DNA from: JBFWRI01 sp050248995
GTDB taxonomy: Bacteria; Pseudomonadota; Alphaproteobacteria; JAIXQD01
Direction of reading: 5' to 3'
Assembly (NCBI GenBank): GCA_050248995.1
Contig: JBFWRI010000004.1
Location: 13,385 to 77,384 of the forward strand
DNA: 64,000 nucleotides
Shown: piece by piece, positions 8,064 through 16,880 of the stretch
Position numbering within the stretch: the stretch's first letter is position 1
How the letters are laid out: each line of letters starts with the position of its first letter
Notes under the pieces: model-generated
Seen by the model: the letters and a program-made list of their open reading frames with translations, nothing else
What the model was told of the DNA's origin: nothing
The model's database searches: none
Position numbers and translations under genes: made by a program

Positions 8064-8522
8064 TCAACCCTGATGAGGTCCGCCTGCAGCCCCACTGGAG
8101 GCTATGTCACGGGTAAACTTGGCAATTTCAACTTGCGCCCGCAGGTCAATCTCATCTAAAACAGCCAGCAGGCGGGGGTCTGTTGTCAGCGCCTTGCGGG
8201 TCGTGATGCTGCGCGCCAGCTGCATAAGCTGCTCTTTTGAAATCCGGCCCTCAAGAATCTGCAACCTCAGCAGGTCAAGCTTGTCCAGAATATCGTTTGC
8301 ATGAGCCATAGCCTGTTTACGACCGGTCAATGCATCGTTCACTTCCTGCAGACCCAGCAACTGATCAACCGACATCACCGGCGATGCGCTAGTCGCAGCA
8401 TTTGTTGACGCCGTATCATCGGTCAGATGATCGGAGAAGCTGCTTTTATCGGTTGCAGATGCCTTCTTGGCCCGGGTTACGGGCCCTGTATATCTGATGC
8501 CACTGGGGCCTTCGACTTTCAT
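8064..8522 (-). CDS. fliX: Flagellar assembly regulator FliX
   Basis: This 152-residue protein starts MKVEGPSGI and has a Ser/Thr/Ala-rich middle. A conserved C-terminal helical part (about 85-140) includes LDLLRLQILEGRIS and LLAVLDEIDLRAQVEIAK, matching alphaproteobacterial FliX. In Caulobacter FliX couples early flagellar assembly to the sigma-54 activator FlbD. Its position divergent from flgI, whose promoter is sigma-54 type, fits such a role. Confidence 0.85.
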   Translation of the reverse strand: MKVEGPSGIRYTGPVTRAKKASATDKSSFSDHLTDDTASTNAATSASPVMSVDQLLGLQEVNDALTGRKQAMAHANDILDKLDLLRLQILEGRISKEQLMQLARSITTRKALTTDPRLLAVLDEIDLRAQVEIAKFTRDIASSGAAGGPHQG

Positions 8523-8570
8523 AGAACTATGCTACCTGTCGGGATTATTTCGGTCACTCTTTTATTATAG

Positions 8571-8585
8571 GGCAAAATTTGCCGC
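8571..8585 (+). promoter_or_regulatory. Inverted-repeat element upstream of flgI sigma-54 promoter
   Basis: GGCAAA and TTTGCC flank a single A, a perfect 6-base dyad, followed by GC. It lies about 113 bases upstream of the predicted flgI start and about 50 bases upstream of fliX. A related element lies upstream of flgF (3582-3596). A FlbD-type enhancer site is a plausible reading but unproven. Confidence 0.35.
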
Positions 8586-8663
8586 TTTAATGGCAAACAC
8601 CCCAAACCAGCCGTTAATATCCCTGATTTCTCTTAAATTTTGGTAAGTTATGGGGCTTTTGAA

Positions 8664-8681
8664 TTGGCACGCCCTTCGCAG
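8664..8681 (+). promoter_or_regulatory. Sigma-54 promoter for flgI operon
   Basis: TTGGCACGCCCTTCGCAG has GG and GC ten bases apart and shares TTGGCACG with the flgF promoter. The predicted start near 8691 falls at the ribosome site GAAGAGGAGT, so the leader is about 15 bases, as for flgF. Confidence 0.8.
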
Positions 8682-8705
8682 ATATATCCCGAAGAGGAGT
8701 ATACC

Positions 8706-9839
8706 GTGCGGTTTTCTATCCCTTTCCCTTTTAAATTCTGGCTTCTGGCCCTTATGACCGCTGCCCTATGTTTCCCGGCTACCCCTGCCCAGGCCTCGGT
8801 CCGCCTGAAAGATATTATCGAAATTGAAGGTGTGCGCGATAACATGCTGGTCGGCTATGGCCTTGTTGTTGGTCTGAACGGCACTGGCGACAGCCTGACC
8901 AACTCGCCTTTCACCGAAAAGAGTCTTGTCGGTATGCTGGAGCGCATGGGCATCAGCACGCGCGGCGACCAGTTGCGCACCAAGAACGTGGCCGCCGTCA
9001 TGGTCACGGCCACACTGCATGCTTTCGCCGCCCAAGGCACAAAGATCGATGTTTCTGTTTCAACGCTGGGCGACGCCAAAAGCCTGCTGGGCGGCACATT
9101 GCTGGTAACACCGCTGCTGGGCGCTGACGGACAGATTTATGCTGTTGCTCAGGGTGCTGTCGCCGTGGCTGGCTTCTCGGCAGGCGGTGAAGCCGAGACC
9201 GTCACCAAGGGCGTACCGACTGCAGGGCGCATTGCATCCGGCGCGATCGTCGAACGTGAAATCCCGTTCCAATTGGCCAACCTTCCTACCCTGCGGCTAT
9301 CGTTACGCAATCCTGATATGACAACGGCCCAGCGCGTTATGGTCGCAATCAACCAGAAGTTTGGCAAAGGCACTGCCAAGTCAAACGACCCCTCATCGAT
9401 CGTGCTGGATGTGCCGCAAGCGCGACGGGAGAACATGGTTGGTCTGCTGACTGAACTTGAACAGATTACCATTCAGCCCGACCAGGTAGCCCGCGTTGTC
9501 ATAGATGAACAGTCGGGCGTCATTGTGATGGGCGAGAATGTGCGCATCAGCACCGTCGCCATTGCTCAGGGCAACCTGACGATCCGGATTACAGAAACAC
9601 CGCAGGTATCACAGCCCAACGCCCTGTCGCTGGGTGGCGAAACAGAAGTTGTGCCGCGTACAGATGTGCAAGTCACCGAAGGCGTTGACGCTAAACTGGC
9701 CGTTATGAAATCGGGCATCAGCCTGCAGGAACTTGTGACGACCCTTAATACACTGGGTGTCGGCCCGCGCGATATGATCACAATTCTGCAATCGATTAAA
9801 GCCGCTGGCGCCCTGCAGGCCGAGATTGAGGTTATCTGA
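8706..9839 (+). CDS. flgI: Flagellar P-ring protein FlgI
   Basis: The protein has 377 residues from a GTG at 8706, chosen because GAGGAG lies six bases upstream and the sigma-54 promoter excludes the earlier ATG at 8640. It has a signal peptide ending in PAQA and then the FlgI start SVRLKDIIEIEGVRDNMLVGYG. Further family motifs include GTKIDVSVSTLGDAKSLLGG and, near the C-terminus, GVGPRDMITILQSIKAAGALQAE. FlgI polymerises as the periplasmic P ring. The stop overlaps the next start (TGATG). Confidence 0.96.
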   Translation: MRFSIPFPFKFWLLALMTAALCFPATPAQASVRLKDIIEIEGVRDNMLVGYGLVVGLNGTGDSLTNSPFTEKSLVGMLERMGISTRGDQLRTKNVAAVMVTATLHAFAAQGTKIDVSVSTLGDAKSLLGGTLLVTPLLGADGQIYAVAQGAVAVAGFSAGGEAETVTKGVPTAGRIASGAIVEREIPFQLANLPTLRLSLRNPDMTTAQRVMVAINQKFGKGTAKSNDPSSIVLDVPQARRENMVGLLTELEQITIQPDQVARVVIDEQSGVIVMGENVRISTVAIAQGNLTIRITETPQVSQPNALSLGGETEVVPRTDVQVTEGVDAKLAVMKSGISLQELVTTLNTLGVGPRDMITILQSIKAAGALQAEIEVI

Positions 9840-10195
9840 TGACAGACGGTATCGGCCATAGTCCTCCCCCCAGCGCACCAAAAAAGGTTTCTATACCCGA
9901 AGCTACGCTTAAGAAAATCGATGAGCAGGCACTGGGTTTCGAAGCAATGTTTATGTCGCAGATGCTGGAGTTTATGTGGAGCGGCATCGAAAGCAACGAA
10001 TATTTCGGTGGCGGCCACGGCGAGGACACATGGCGCAGCATGCTGATACAGGAATACGGAAGTATCAGTTCTAAGGCTGGCAATCTTGGCATTGCAGATA
10101 ACGTGCGGGCCGAACTGATCAAGATGCAGGAAAAGATGATGCCACCGGCCCCGGCTGATAGCGAACCGACTTTAACAAAGGGAGAAGAGTTATGA
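9839..10195 (+). CDS. flgJ: Rod-binding protein (FlgJ N-terminal domain type)
   Basis: This 118-residue protein contains only the rod-binding domain of FlgJ (about 20-100; ALGFEAMFMSQMLEFMW and AGNLGIADNVRAELIK). It lacks the muramidase domain fused in enterobacteria, as is usual in alphaproteobacteria. It should act as a rod cap or scaffold. Its start overlaps the flgI stop by one base, and its stop overlaps the following gene as ATGA. Confidence 0.85.
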   Translation: MTDGIGHSPPPSAPKKVSIPEATLKKIDEQALGFEAMFMSQMLEFMWSGIESNEYFGGGHGEDTWRSMLIQEYGSISSKAGNLGIADNVRAELIKMQEKMMPPAPADSEPTLTKGEEL

Positions 10196-10659
10196 TGAAT
10201 TCAGGCGCGCCAAACGACCTCACACTTAAGGCCGAGCGCGTTGTACGCCTGGGCGACGAGATGTCAAAGCTGCTCGACGCCGAGACGGATCTGCTGTCAA
10301 CCCGCACCGTGAAGGACTACGGCCTGCTGGTCAAACGCAAACAACAGATGCTTGTTGATTATCAGGGCGCTGTCAAATCGCTGTTGAGCCGGAAGGACCA
10401 GTTGAATACGCTCAGTGCGCCACTACGGGCACAGCTTAAAACCACTGGCATCAAGTTGGATAATATCGCCCGCCAGAACGCCGAAAAACTGTCGGTTACC
10501 GCCGCCGCTACACATAAGGTGCTGCAGGTTGTCATCGATACTATTCGCCGAGAAGCTTCGACAGCGCAGCCACAAACCTACAGTCCGGCGCAGTTTCAAA
10601 GCTACCGCGACGAGCGCACACCATCCGCCAAGTCTGTGCTGGTGACGGAGAAAGCCTAA
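10192..10659 (+). CDS. FlgN-like flagellar export chaperone
   Basis: This 155-residue protein is almost entirely helical. A heptad pattern at residues 15-120 (VVRLGDEMSKLLDAETDLL, VKRKQQMLVDYQGAV) resembles the FlgN family of hook-associated protein chaperones. It lies between the rod-binding protein and fliK with overlapping starts and stops on both sides. The FlgN assignment rests on helical pattern and context, so it is moderately secure. Confidence 0.6.
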   Translation: MMNSGAPNDLTLKAERVVRLGDEMSKLLDAETDLLSTRTVKDYGLLVKRKQQMLVDYQGAVKSLLSRKDQLNTLSAPLRAQLKTTGIKLDNIARQNAEKLSVTAAATHKVLQVVIDTIRREASTAQPQTYSPAQFQSYRDERTPSAKSVLVTEKA

Positions 10660-12338
10660 TGGAAAGCAACTCGGTTCACGACAACGCCAAGCTTGCGCCA
10701 GCCCGCAGCGATAGGCCGCGCGTAACACGCGGTAGCGAAAAAGACCTGTTTGCTGCCTTCGTCGTAAATATCAGTGATGTCGAACCACGTGAACGCAAGC
10801 CCGCCTTGCCACGCGACAAGAAAGTTGACCGCGCCGAAAAGGTCCCGCACCCGGATGCCCCGCGCCAACCACGGCGCGAAGCAGCGGAAACACATACTGT
10901 CGAAAAACCAGAACAAAAAGAAAAGACCCCGAAAGCCGAAGAAAATCAACCCGCCGCCGTATTGACGTCCGCGCATAGAAAAGAGATGGAAGCAGTCCCG
11001 GAAACAAGCCAAGCCCCAGCCCTTGTGGCAAACGGTTCAATAGAGGCTGATGTCGAAGTTGAAGCTGAAGTCGAAGCCGGTAATGCGCCCGCCAACCCTG
11101 AAGTTGGGGTTATTGAAATCACACCTGCGGAAACACCCGAAGTCATTCTGGCGAACGATCCCGAAGATATGCGGGTCGATGCTATTCTGGCCGAAGTCCC
11201 TGCGAATGACGCAGCTGTTATGGTTCCACCTTCTGTCAAAGATAAAGTGCCGGTCGATCTTCTTGTGCCCCTAACGCCGCAAGTCGAAGTCATCCAGGTT
11301 GCCCTTGTGCCGCCGGCCCCGCAGACCGAAGCCCAAGACATGCCCGCTATCGATGCCGAGATCTTGCTGCACGCCACGCTGGCTGCCAACAACGAAGAAG
11401 GCAGGAAAGTCGATCAGCTGATGCTGGCGATGGACAACAAATTAGCCGCCGCGCCCAAGGCCAGCACCAAGGCGCTGGAAAAAACTGCACCCTTTAGCGC
11501 AGTGGGCATCCTTGCTACTGCATTGGGCGGAGCAGAAAAGGAAGCTGTTGCTGCCGCAGAAACCCCGGCTGATGTATTTATGCAGGCAACACCTGACGCC
11601 GGTGAAGCGACACCAAAAGAAGGCCAAAGTGCCGCTTCTGCGCTAAAGCCTGACCAAAAAGTCATTGATCTTTCACAGTTTGCTGCCGTGGGCCGTCAAG
11701 CCTCACCCCTCCTCCCCGGCCAGGCTCCGCAAGGAACCAACAACGGCCTTAGCCAGCATGCGCCCATCCCGGGCAAAGCTGGCGGGCCCGCGGCAGCTAC
11801 CCTTTCAAACGGCGTTGATGTCATAGCGCGGCCGCTAACCCTGTTAGCCCAGCAAGCGGAAGCCGCTAACGTCAGGCAAGCACGCCTGCAGCGCCTGCCT
11901 GCGAATACCCTGACACAGGTTCAGGAACAAGTTGCCATCAAGTTGCGTTATGCTGCAAAAGCCGGTGAAAAATCACTGAGCATCCAGTTGCGCCCCGAGG
12001 AGCTTGGGCGGGTCGATGTGAAACTTGACTTCCGCGAAGGTAACCAGGTCAGCGCAAAGGTCACCGCCGACAATCAGTTTACTTTTGATCTCCTGCAGCG
12101 TGACCGCTCGGCACTAGAGCGCGCGCTGGCGGATGCTGGCCTGAAACTCGATGCCAACGGCCTGCAATTCGAACTGCGTGACAGTGGTAGCCAGAACGGC
12201 CAGCCGATGGGCAACGGCAGCAGCGAAGGTGCCGCCGACGAATGGGCCAATGCCGACGATGATATTCAACTTGTTGAAACCCTTTCTGCGGAGACAGGCG
12301 GCATCACTGCCGATGGCCGCGTGAATATGATTGTTTAG
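10659..12338 (+). CDS. fliK: Flagellar hook-length control protein FliK
   Basis: The first 380 or so of 559 residues are low-complexity, rich in Ala, Pro, Glu and Val, as is usual for a FliK molecular ruler. The C-terminal Flg_hook domain (about 430-510) has LSIQLRPEELGRVDVKL, the TADNQFTFDLLQRDR stretch and LERALADAGLKL. FliK measures hook length and triggers the export specificity switch. It starts within the preceding stop (TAATG) and is followed by flgD 12 bases later. Confidence 0.9.
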   Translation: MESNSVHDNAKLAPARSDRPRVTRGSEKDLFAAFVVNISDVEPRERKPALPRDKKVDRAEKVPHPDAPRQPRREAAETHTVEKPEQKEKTPKAEENQPAAVLTSAHRKEMEAVPETSQAPALVANGSIEADVEVEAEVEAGNAPANPEVGVIEITPAETPEVILANDPEDMRVDAILAEVPANDAAVMVPPSVKDKVPVDLLVPLTPQVEVIQVALVPPAPQTEAQDMPAIDAEILLHATLAANNEEGRKVDQLMLAMDNKLAAAPKASTKALEKTAPFSAVGILATALGGAEKEAVAAAETPADVFMQATPDAGEATPKEGQSAASALKPDQKVIDLSQFAAVGRQASPLLPGQAPQGTNNGLSQHAPIPGKAGGPAAATLSNGVDVIARPLTLLAQQAEAANVRQARLQRLPANTLTQVQEQVAIKLRYAAKAGEKSLSIQLRPEELGRVDVKLDFREGNQVSAKVTADNQFTFDLLQRDRSALERALADAGLKLDANGLQFELRDSGSQNGQPMGNGSSEGAADEWANADDDIQLVETLSAETGGITADGRVNMIV

Positions 12339-12350
12339 AAGGAGAGAGAC

Positions 12351-13031
12351 ATGGTAGCCCTTAACCCAGCCGGTGGCGCTGTTACAACCACAACCGTAAA
12401 TACGCAGGCCAATGCCGCGTCGACAATGTTGTCAGGCAACTTTGATACTTTCATTAAGCTACTGACGTCGCAGTTGCAGTACCAGGATCCGCTGGAGCCG
12501 ACTGACGTATCGGAATTTACCCAGCAGCTGGTGCAGTACTCGCAGGTCGAACAGCAGATCGGCACCAACTCCAAGCTGGATGATGTTCTGGCCGCCCTGT
12601 CGGTTGCCGGCGGCAACGCTTACCTAAACTACATCGGCCACACGGTGGATGCTGACAGCGACAGCCTTATTCTCAGAAACTCATCAGCTCAAGTTGGTTA
12701 CACGCTACCCGATATCGCTGGTTCGGTGAAAGTCGAGATACGCAACAGTGCCGGGGTTCTGGTACAAACGCTTGACGGCAACACCAGCATTGGCCGCCAC
12801 ACTGTACAATGGGACGGAAAGGATAAAAACGGCAGCCAGGTATCTGATGGGTCTTATACCTTCAAGGTTGTCGCCCTGAATGCCGAAGGCGGGGCTATGA
12901 GCAACCTACGACCGTTTATGAGCGCACAGGTTATCGGCGTGCAGGCTGACGCGGCTGAAGGTGCCCTGCTGGATCTGGGTGGCTTTACCATCAACCCGGC
13001 CCAAGTTTACGCTGTTCGTAATAGTATCTAA
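12351..13031 (+). CDS. flgD: Flagellar hook-capping protein FlgD
   Basis: The 226-residue protein has the FlgD N-terminal motif (FIKLLTSQLQYQDPLEP, about 28-44) and the TDVSEFTQQLVQYSQVEQQ region. The C-terminal FlgD Ig-like fold (about 110-190) has GRHTVQWDGKDKNGSQVSDG. It caps the growing hook. A GGAGAG site precedes the start. It is the last gene of the flgI operon. Confidence 0.95.
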   Translation: MVALNPAGGAVTTTTVNTQANAASTMLSGNFDTFIKLLTSQLQYQDPLEPTDVSEFTQQLVQYSQVEQQIGTNSKLDDVLAALSVAGGNAYLNYIGHTVDADSDSLILRNSSAQVGYTLPDIAGSVKVEIRNSAGVLVQTLDGNTSIGRHTVQWDGKDKNGSQVSDGSYTFKVVALNAEGGAMSNLRPFMSAQVIGVQADAAEGALLDLGGFTINPAQVYAVRNSI

Positions 13032-13056
13032 GACGCTTATATATAAGTCTGTTTTA
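13031..13056 (+). terminator. Possible terminator after flgD
   Basis: The flgD stop is followed at once by AGAC-G-CTTA-TATA-TAAG-TCT and then GTTTTAT. The core CTTATATATAAG is a perfect 12-base palindrome. The stem is AT-rich and therefore weak. Confidence 0.35.
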
Positions 13057-13102
13057 TAAGGGGTCTGGCGCTCTGTGCGGCTGTCCGCTATGAATTGCGA
13101 CC

Positions 13103-13828
13103 ATGCTGCAGGATGCAACCGCCCCCGATTATTCCATCGTTATCCCGATGATGAACGAAGCTGGTAACGTGTTACCGCTGGCCGATGCAGTGGCCGATGC
13201 GATGCAGGGTCATGATTACGAACTTATCCTAGTTGACGACGCCAGCCGCGATACCACAGTTTCTGAAATGCAGCAGGCGAAGGCTGCGCACCCGCGTATC
13301 CGTATTATCCGCCACGCTGAAAATCGTGGCCAAAGCCGCGGCCTGCTGACCGGTATTCAGGCTGCGCGTGGCGCGTGGATCATCACGCTGGATGGCGATA
13401 TGCAGAATCCACCCAGCGAGATCCCGAAACTGATTGCCATCGCCCCACACGATATGCACGGCGCGGTATGTGGCATCCGTGTCAAGCGACAGGATACTGG
13501 CGCGCGGCGCTGGGCCAGCCGTTGGGCCAACAACATCCGCCGCAGCATCCTGAACGACGACTGCCCCGACACCGGTTGTTCACTGAAGATGTTCCCGCGT
13601 GAAACCTTCCTGCGCTTGCCGTATTTCGATCACATGCACCGCTACCTGCCGGTGCTGTTTAAGCTGTACGGGTTGCCACTCAGCTACGTGAATGTCGCGC
13701 ACCAACCACGCACGGTTGGTGTTTCAAAATACAGCAACTGGCAACGCGCATTGGTCGGTATTACCGACCTGATTGGCGTGCGCTGGTTACAGCGCCGCAC
13801 ACGTATTGTGAAAAGCTGGGAAGACTGA
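13103..13828 (+). CDS. Family 2 glycosyltransferase (dolichyl-phosphate-mannose synthase-like)
   Basis: This 241-residue GT-A protein has the N-terminal strand YSIVIPMMNEAGNV and the nucleotide-binding LVDDAS. The DxD motif is in LDGDMQNPP, and DTGCSLKMF appears near the acceptor site. It lacks C-terminal membrane helices. Together with the LAB_N protein, the ArnT-like transferase and PAP2 downstream it fits a pathway that loads a sugar onto undecaprenyl phosphate for transfer to lipid A or another surface glycan. The sugar is not predictable. Confidence 0.8.
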   Translation: MLQDATAPDYSIVIPMMNEAGNVLPLADAVADAMQGHDYELILVDDASRDTTVSEMQQAKAAHPRIRIIRHAENRGQSRGLLTGIQAARGAWIITLDGDMQNPPSEIPKLIAIAPHDMHGAVCGIRVKRQDTGARRWASRWANNIRRSILNDDCPDTGCSLKMFPRETFLRLPYFDHMHRYLPVLFKLYGLPLSYVNVAHQPRTVGVSKYSNWQRALVGITDLIGVRWLQRRTRIVKSWED

Positions 13829-13835
13829 AGATAAT

Positions 13836-14165
13836 CTAGCGCGGACGTCTGGAAGAACGGGGCAGTCGCGAAAGACGATCAGCAGCCGCAGCGGCTGCAT
13901 TGCGCAGGCGGTAAGGGCCTTCGATGCCGTATGTATTAGCCCCATTGTACAAATCAACAACAACCTTGTCTGTGACAGTTCTGCAATGCGGGCGGTGGAT
14001 GGCTTTTGGTACGCCGTCAATCATCCTGCCGTCTGACGATAACTTATAACCGCCGTCACCGTCGGGCACGACTTCAACGCCGGCTTGCAGACCGTTTTTT
14101 GCCCAAAATAAATTCAGGGCGGCTGCCTCTGCTTCAAGGCCTTCTTTACTGGTGATTGCCGACAT
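13836..14165 (-). CDS. Hypothetical protein, 109 residues
   Basis: I do not recognise this protein. The start at 14165 (MSAITSKEG) is preceded by AAGGAG at good spacing; the frame also opens 18 bases earlier without support. It has a helical N-terminus (LEAEAAALNLFWAKNG), a central segment (VEVVPDGDGGYKLSSDGRM) that suggests a small beta unit, and an Arg/Ala-rich tail. No signal peptide is seen. It interrupts, on the opposite strand, the lipid-linked sugar gene set. Confidence 0.6.
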   Translation of the reverse strand: MSAITSKEGLEAEAAALNLFWAKNGLQAGVEVVPDGDGGYKLSSDGRMIDGVPKAIHRPHCRTVTDKVVVDLYNGANTYGIEGPYRLRNAAAAAADRLSRLPRSSRRPR

Positions 14166-14289
14166 TTTTATTCTCCTTCGCAATAGGCTTTAAATAAATT
14201 GACAGCATGCATTTAGCACACCCCCCTGAAAAACAAAGGGGTCTTATGGCTGCCTTGCCTAAAAGGCCCCGGCGCGGCATTCTGCCCTT

Positions 14290-14601
14290 ATGATTGACTC
14301 TCTTATCAACTGGATTAGCACCCATTCCGACTGGTGGACCCTGTTCGGCCTTGTCGGCCAGATACTGTTCATGTCACGTATGCTTGTACAATGGGTCGCC
14401 AGCGAAAAGGCCCGCCGCAGCGTCGTACCCGAAGCCTTCTGGTACCTGTCGCTGATTGGCGGGGCTATCGTGTTAACGTACGGTATTCAGCGCAACGACC
14501 TTGTCATCATCCTTGGTCAGATGTTCGGTGTGATTGTTTATGTGCGCAACATCTACTTCATCTGGCGCGAAAAACTGGCCAAGAATGTTATTATCGGCTG
14601 A
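14290..14601 (+). CDS. Lipid A biosynthesis N-terminal domain (LAB_N) membrane protein
   Basis: The 103-residue protein has three predicted membrane helices. The LAB_N signature is clear: GQILFMSRMLVQWVASEKARRSVVP, then FWYLSLIGGAIVLTYGI and GVIVYVRNIYFI. LAB_N proteins accompany lipid A or undecaprenyl-linked sugar transferases and are SemiSWEET-like in shape. The downstream ArnT-like gene starts inside its last codons, so the two are probably translated together. Confidence 0.85.
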   Translation: MIDSLINWISTHSDWWTLFGLVGQILFMSRMLVQWVASEKARRSVVPEAFWYLSLIGGAIVLTYGIQRNDLVIILGQMFGVIVYVRNIYFIWREKLAKNVIIG

Positions 14602-16207
14602 TAACAAACCAACATCCCGCGCCTACCTGCTGCTGGCGCTTCTAGCCGCGCTGATTTTCTGGCCCGGGCAGGCGCAGCTACCTGCTGTCGACCGCGACGA
14701 AGCCCGGTTCGCGCAGGCGACCAAGCAAATGATCCAAACCGGTGATTACACCGATATCAAATACCAGAACGAACATCGTTATAAAAAACCAGTTGGTATT
14801 TACTGGCTGCAAGCTGCCGCCGTCAAACTGACCGGTGCAGGACCGGCTGACCTGTGGGCCTACCGCCTGCCCTCATATATAAGCGCTATCGGCAGTGTGC
14901 TGCTGACAGCCGCTATTGGTACGCTGCTGTTCGGCGGTAATATCGGCCTGCTGGCCGGTATCATGATGGCAGGCTCGCTGCTGCTGAACGTTGAAGCCCG
15001 TATGGCCAAAACAGATGCGACGCTGCTGTTCACCGTTCTGGCCGCGCAGTTCGCGTTGCTCAGTCTCTGGCTGCGGCGCACAATGCATACGGGTCTGGCC
15101 ACCCTGTTCTGGGCGGCACTGGCGACTGGCGTACTTATTAAAGGCCCGATGATTTTCCTTCCTGTCGGTTTCACACTGGCCGGACTGTGCTGGCATGCAC
15201 GCAGCGTGAAGCTGCTGAAGGACCTGCAGCCGCTATGGGGCCTGCCCCTGATGCTTGTTTTAATCGCGCCCTGGTTTGTTGCGATCACTATGAAAACCGG
15301 TGGCGCGTTCTGGACCGAAGCCGTCAGCAAGGACCTGCTGGCTAAAGTTGCCAGCGGCAAGGAAAGCCACGGCCTGCCCCCCGGATATTATCTTATCACC
15401 TACTTCGGCACATTCTGGCCCTTTGCGCCGTTCATTGCCATGGCGTTGCCGGCTGTGCGGCAACATTGGCGCGAAGACCGTATTTTCGCACTGCTGGCGT
15501 GGATTATCCCGACATGGCTGGTGTTCGAAGCGGTACCGACGAAGCTGCCTCATTACACACTGCCGGCGTTTCCGGCGCTGGCCATTCTGGCTGCCCACTT
15601 TTGGCACGCGGGCTTTGATGCGCCACGGTGGTGGAAAGGACTGTGCATTTGCGTCTTCTGCATCACCACAGCTGGCCTGCTGGGCGGTTTTGCCGCGCTA
15701 CCGGTCCTCGCCAGCGGCGACGTGCTGTGGCCGTTGCTTCTGGCCAGCGTGGTTTCCGGTATCGGCCTGGTCTTCATCCTGTCGTGCGCGATGCCGCTGC
15801 TGCAGCACACGCTGACGCTAACACTGGTCAGCGCCATTTTCCTGACAACCCTGTTCGGCCTGGCGCTGCCACGCTGGGATTACATCTGGGTCGCGCGGCA
15901 GGTTGAAAACGCGCTCGCAACGCAGACAGACTGTCTCGACCCGCTGCTGGTCAGCGCCCGCTTCAATGAACCCAGCCTTGTGTTCCACGTCGGCACGCTA
16001 ACGCAACTGGATGGCACGGGCGAGCTTGCGGCCTCGTATATCAGTGCCGATCCCTGTCAGTTCGCACTTGTCGGCAAAAAGTACGAAGAAGATTTCCTGA
16101 CCCACGCCAAGAACCTCCGTATAATACCTATGAGTATCGCTCACATACGGGGCTTCAGCTACGGTGGCGGAGACAGGATTGATATGACCCTGTACCGGAA
16201 GAAATAA
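14585..16207 (+). CDS. ArnT-like GT-C glycosyltransferase
   Basis: The protein has about 540 residues from the ATG at 14585 (MLLSADNKP). The open frame begins at 14534, but the first 17 codons lie deep in the LAB_N gene. A first helix is followed by the luminal loop DRDEARFAQATKQMIQTGDY with the catalytic-type Asp/Glu of PMT/ArnT enzymes, then about ten further membrane helices and a periplasmic tail. The family moves sugars from undecaprenyl phosphate to lipid A or proteins. It overlaps the PAP2 gene by one base (TAATG). Confidence 0.85.
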   Translation: MLLSADNKPTSRAYLLLALLAALIFWPGQAQLPAVDRDEARFAQATKQMIQTGDYTDIKYQNEHRYKKPVGIYWLQAAAVKLTGAGPADLWAYRLPSYISAIGSVLLTAAIGTLLFGGNIGLLAGIMMAGSLLLNVEARMAKTDATLLFTVLAAQFALLSLWLRRTMHTGLATLFWAALATGVLIKGPMIFLPVGFTLAGLCWHARSVKLLKDLQPLWGLPLMLVLIAPWFVAITMKTGGAFWTEAVSKDLLAKVASGKESHGLPPGYYLITYFGTFWPFAPFIAMALPAVRQHWREDRIFALLAWIIPTWLVFEAVPTKLPHYTLPAFPALAILAAHFWHAGFDAPRWWKGLCICVFCITTAGLLGGFAALPVLASGDVLWPLLLASVVSGIGLVFILSCAMPLLQHTLTLTLVSAIFLTTLFGLALPRWDYIWVARQVENALATQTDCLDPLLVSARFNEPSLVFHVGTLTQLDGTGELAASYISADPCQFALVGKKYEEDFLTHAKNLRIIPMSIAHIRGFSYGGGDRIDMTLYRKK

Positions 16208-16839
16208 TGAACCGCCGCGAGCATGTAATTCTTTTTGCCGTCGCTATCTTCGGCCTGATTGCCGTTCTGGCTACGACGTCGCTGGACCTAATGCTGGCCG
16301 AGCGTATGCGCGAGCTGCCGGGCGTCCTGCGCCGCCCGCTGTTACACCTAACCGAACTGGGCAAGTCGGAATACTACCTTGTTCCGACTCTTATCTTGTT
16401 TCTTGTTTTCATGTACCGCCGGCAGATGCAGCGGGCAGCCATTGCACTGTATGTATTTTCATGCATTGCCGTGTCGGGCCTTATCGTCAACCTGCTGAAG
16501 TTTGTGGTCGGCCGCGCGCGCCCGAAAGAATGGTTTGAAAACGGTGCTTACGGTTTTGACGCGCTGACGCTTGAATCGCGCTGGCACAGCTTTCCATCCG
16601 GACACGCCAACACGATGACAGCGTTTGTCATCAGCTTGTTACCGTTCATTCCCGCCGCGTGGCGCGCGCCACTAATCATCTGGGCTGGGGCTGTGATGTC
16701 TACACGCGCCATCCTATCAGCCCACTACCTGTCGGATATCCTGGGCGGCGTGCTGGTTGCCTGCCTGACGTGTTATGTTGTGGAAAACTTTGTCAGACAG
16801 CGTTTTGGCCGCCCTTTTGACCCCCTGTCACCCGCCTAA
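16207..16839 (+). CDS. PAP2-family membrane phosphatase
   Basis: The 210-residue protein has about five to six membrane helices. It carries all three PAP2 motifs: KFVVGRARP (KX6RP), PSGH in SFPSGHANT, and TRAILSAHYLSD (RX5HXXXD). Likely substrates are undecaprenyl pyrophosphate or lipid A phosphates, which suits its coupling to the ArnT-like transferase just upstream. Which lipid it uses cannot be told from sequence. Confidence 0.88.
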   Translation: MNRREHVILFAVAIFGLIAVLATTSLDLMLAERMRELPGVLRRPLLHLTELGKSEYYLVPTLILFLVFMYRRQMQRAAIALYVFSCIAVSGLIVNLLKFVVGRARPKEWFENGAYGFDALTLESRWHSFPSGHANTMTAFVISLLPFIPAAWRAPLIIWAGAVMSTRAILSAHYLSDILGGVLVACLTCYVVENFVRQRFGRPFDPLSPA

Positions 16840-16880
16840 GACCTTGCCGAAAAACCCAGAATCAAATATTTCTAACAGGC

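Noticed and set aside
14873..14885. Repeated TATATA-rich words (here, 20824, 33098, 45172, 45199) as a dispersed repeat family
   Set aside because: The shared part is only 7-9 bases of simple AT sequence, two copies are inside genes, and flanks differ.
15600..15620. TTGGCACG match to the sigma-54 -24 box
   Set aside because: It is inside the ArnT-like coding sequence and lacks GC at the required ten-base distance.
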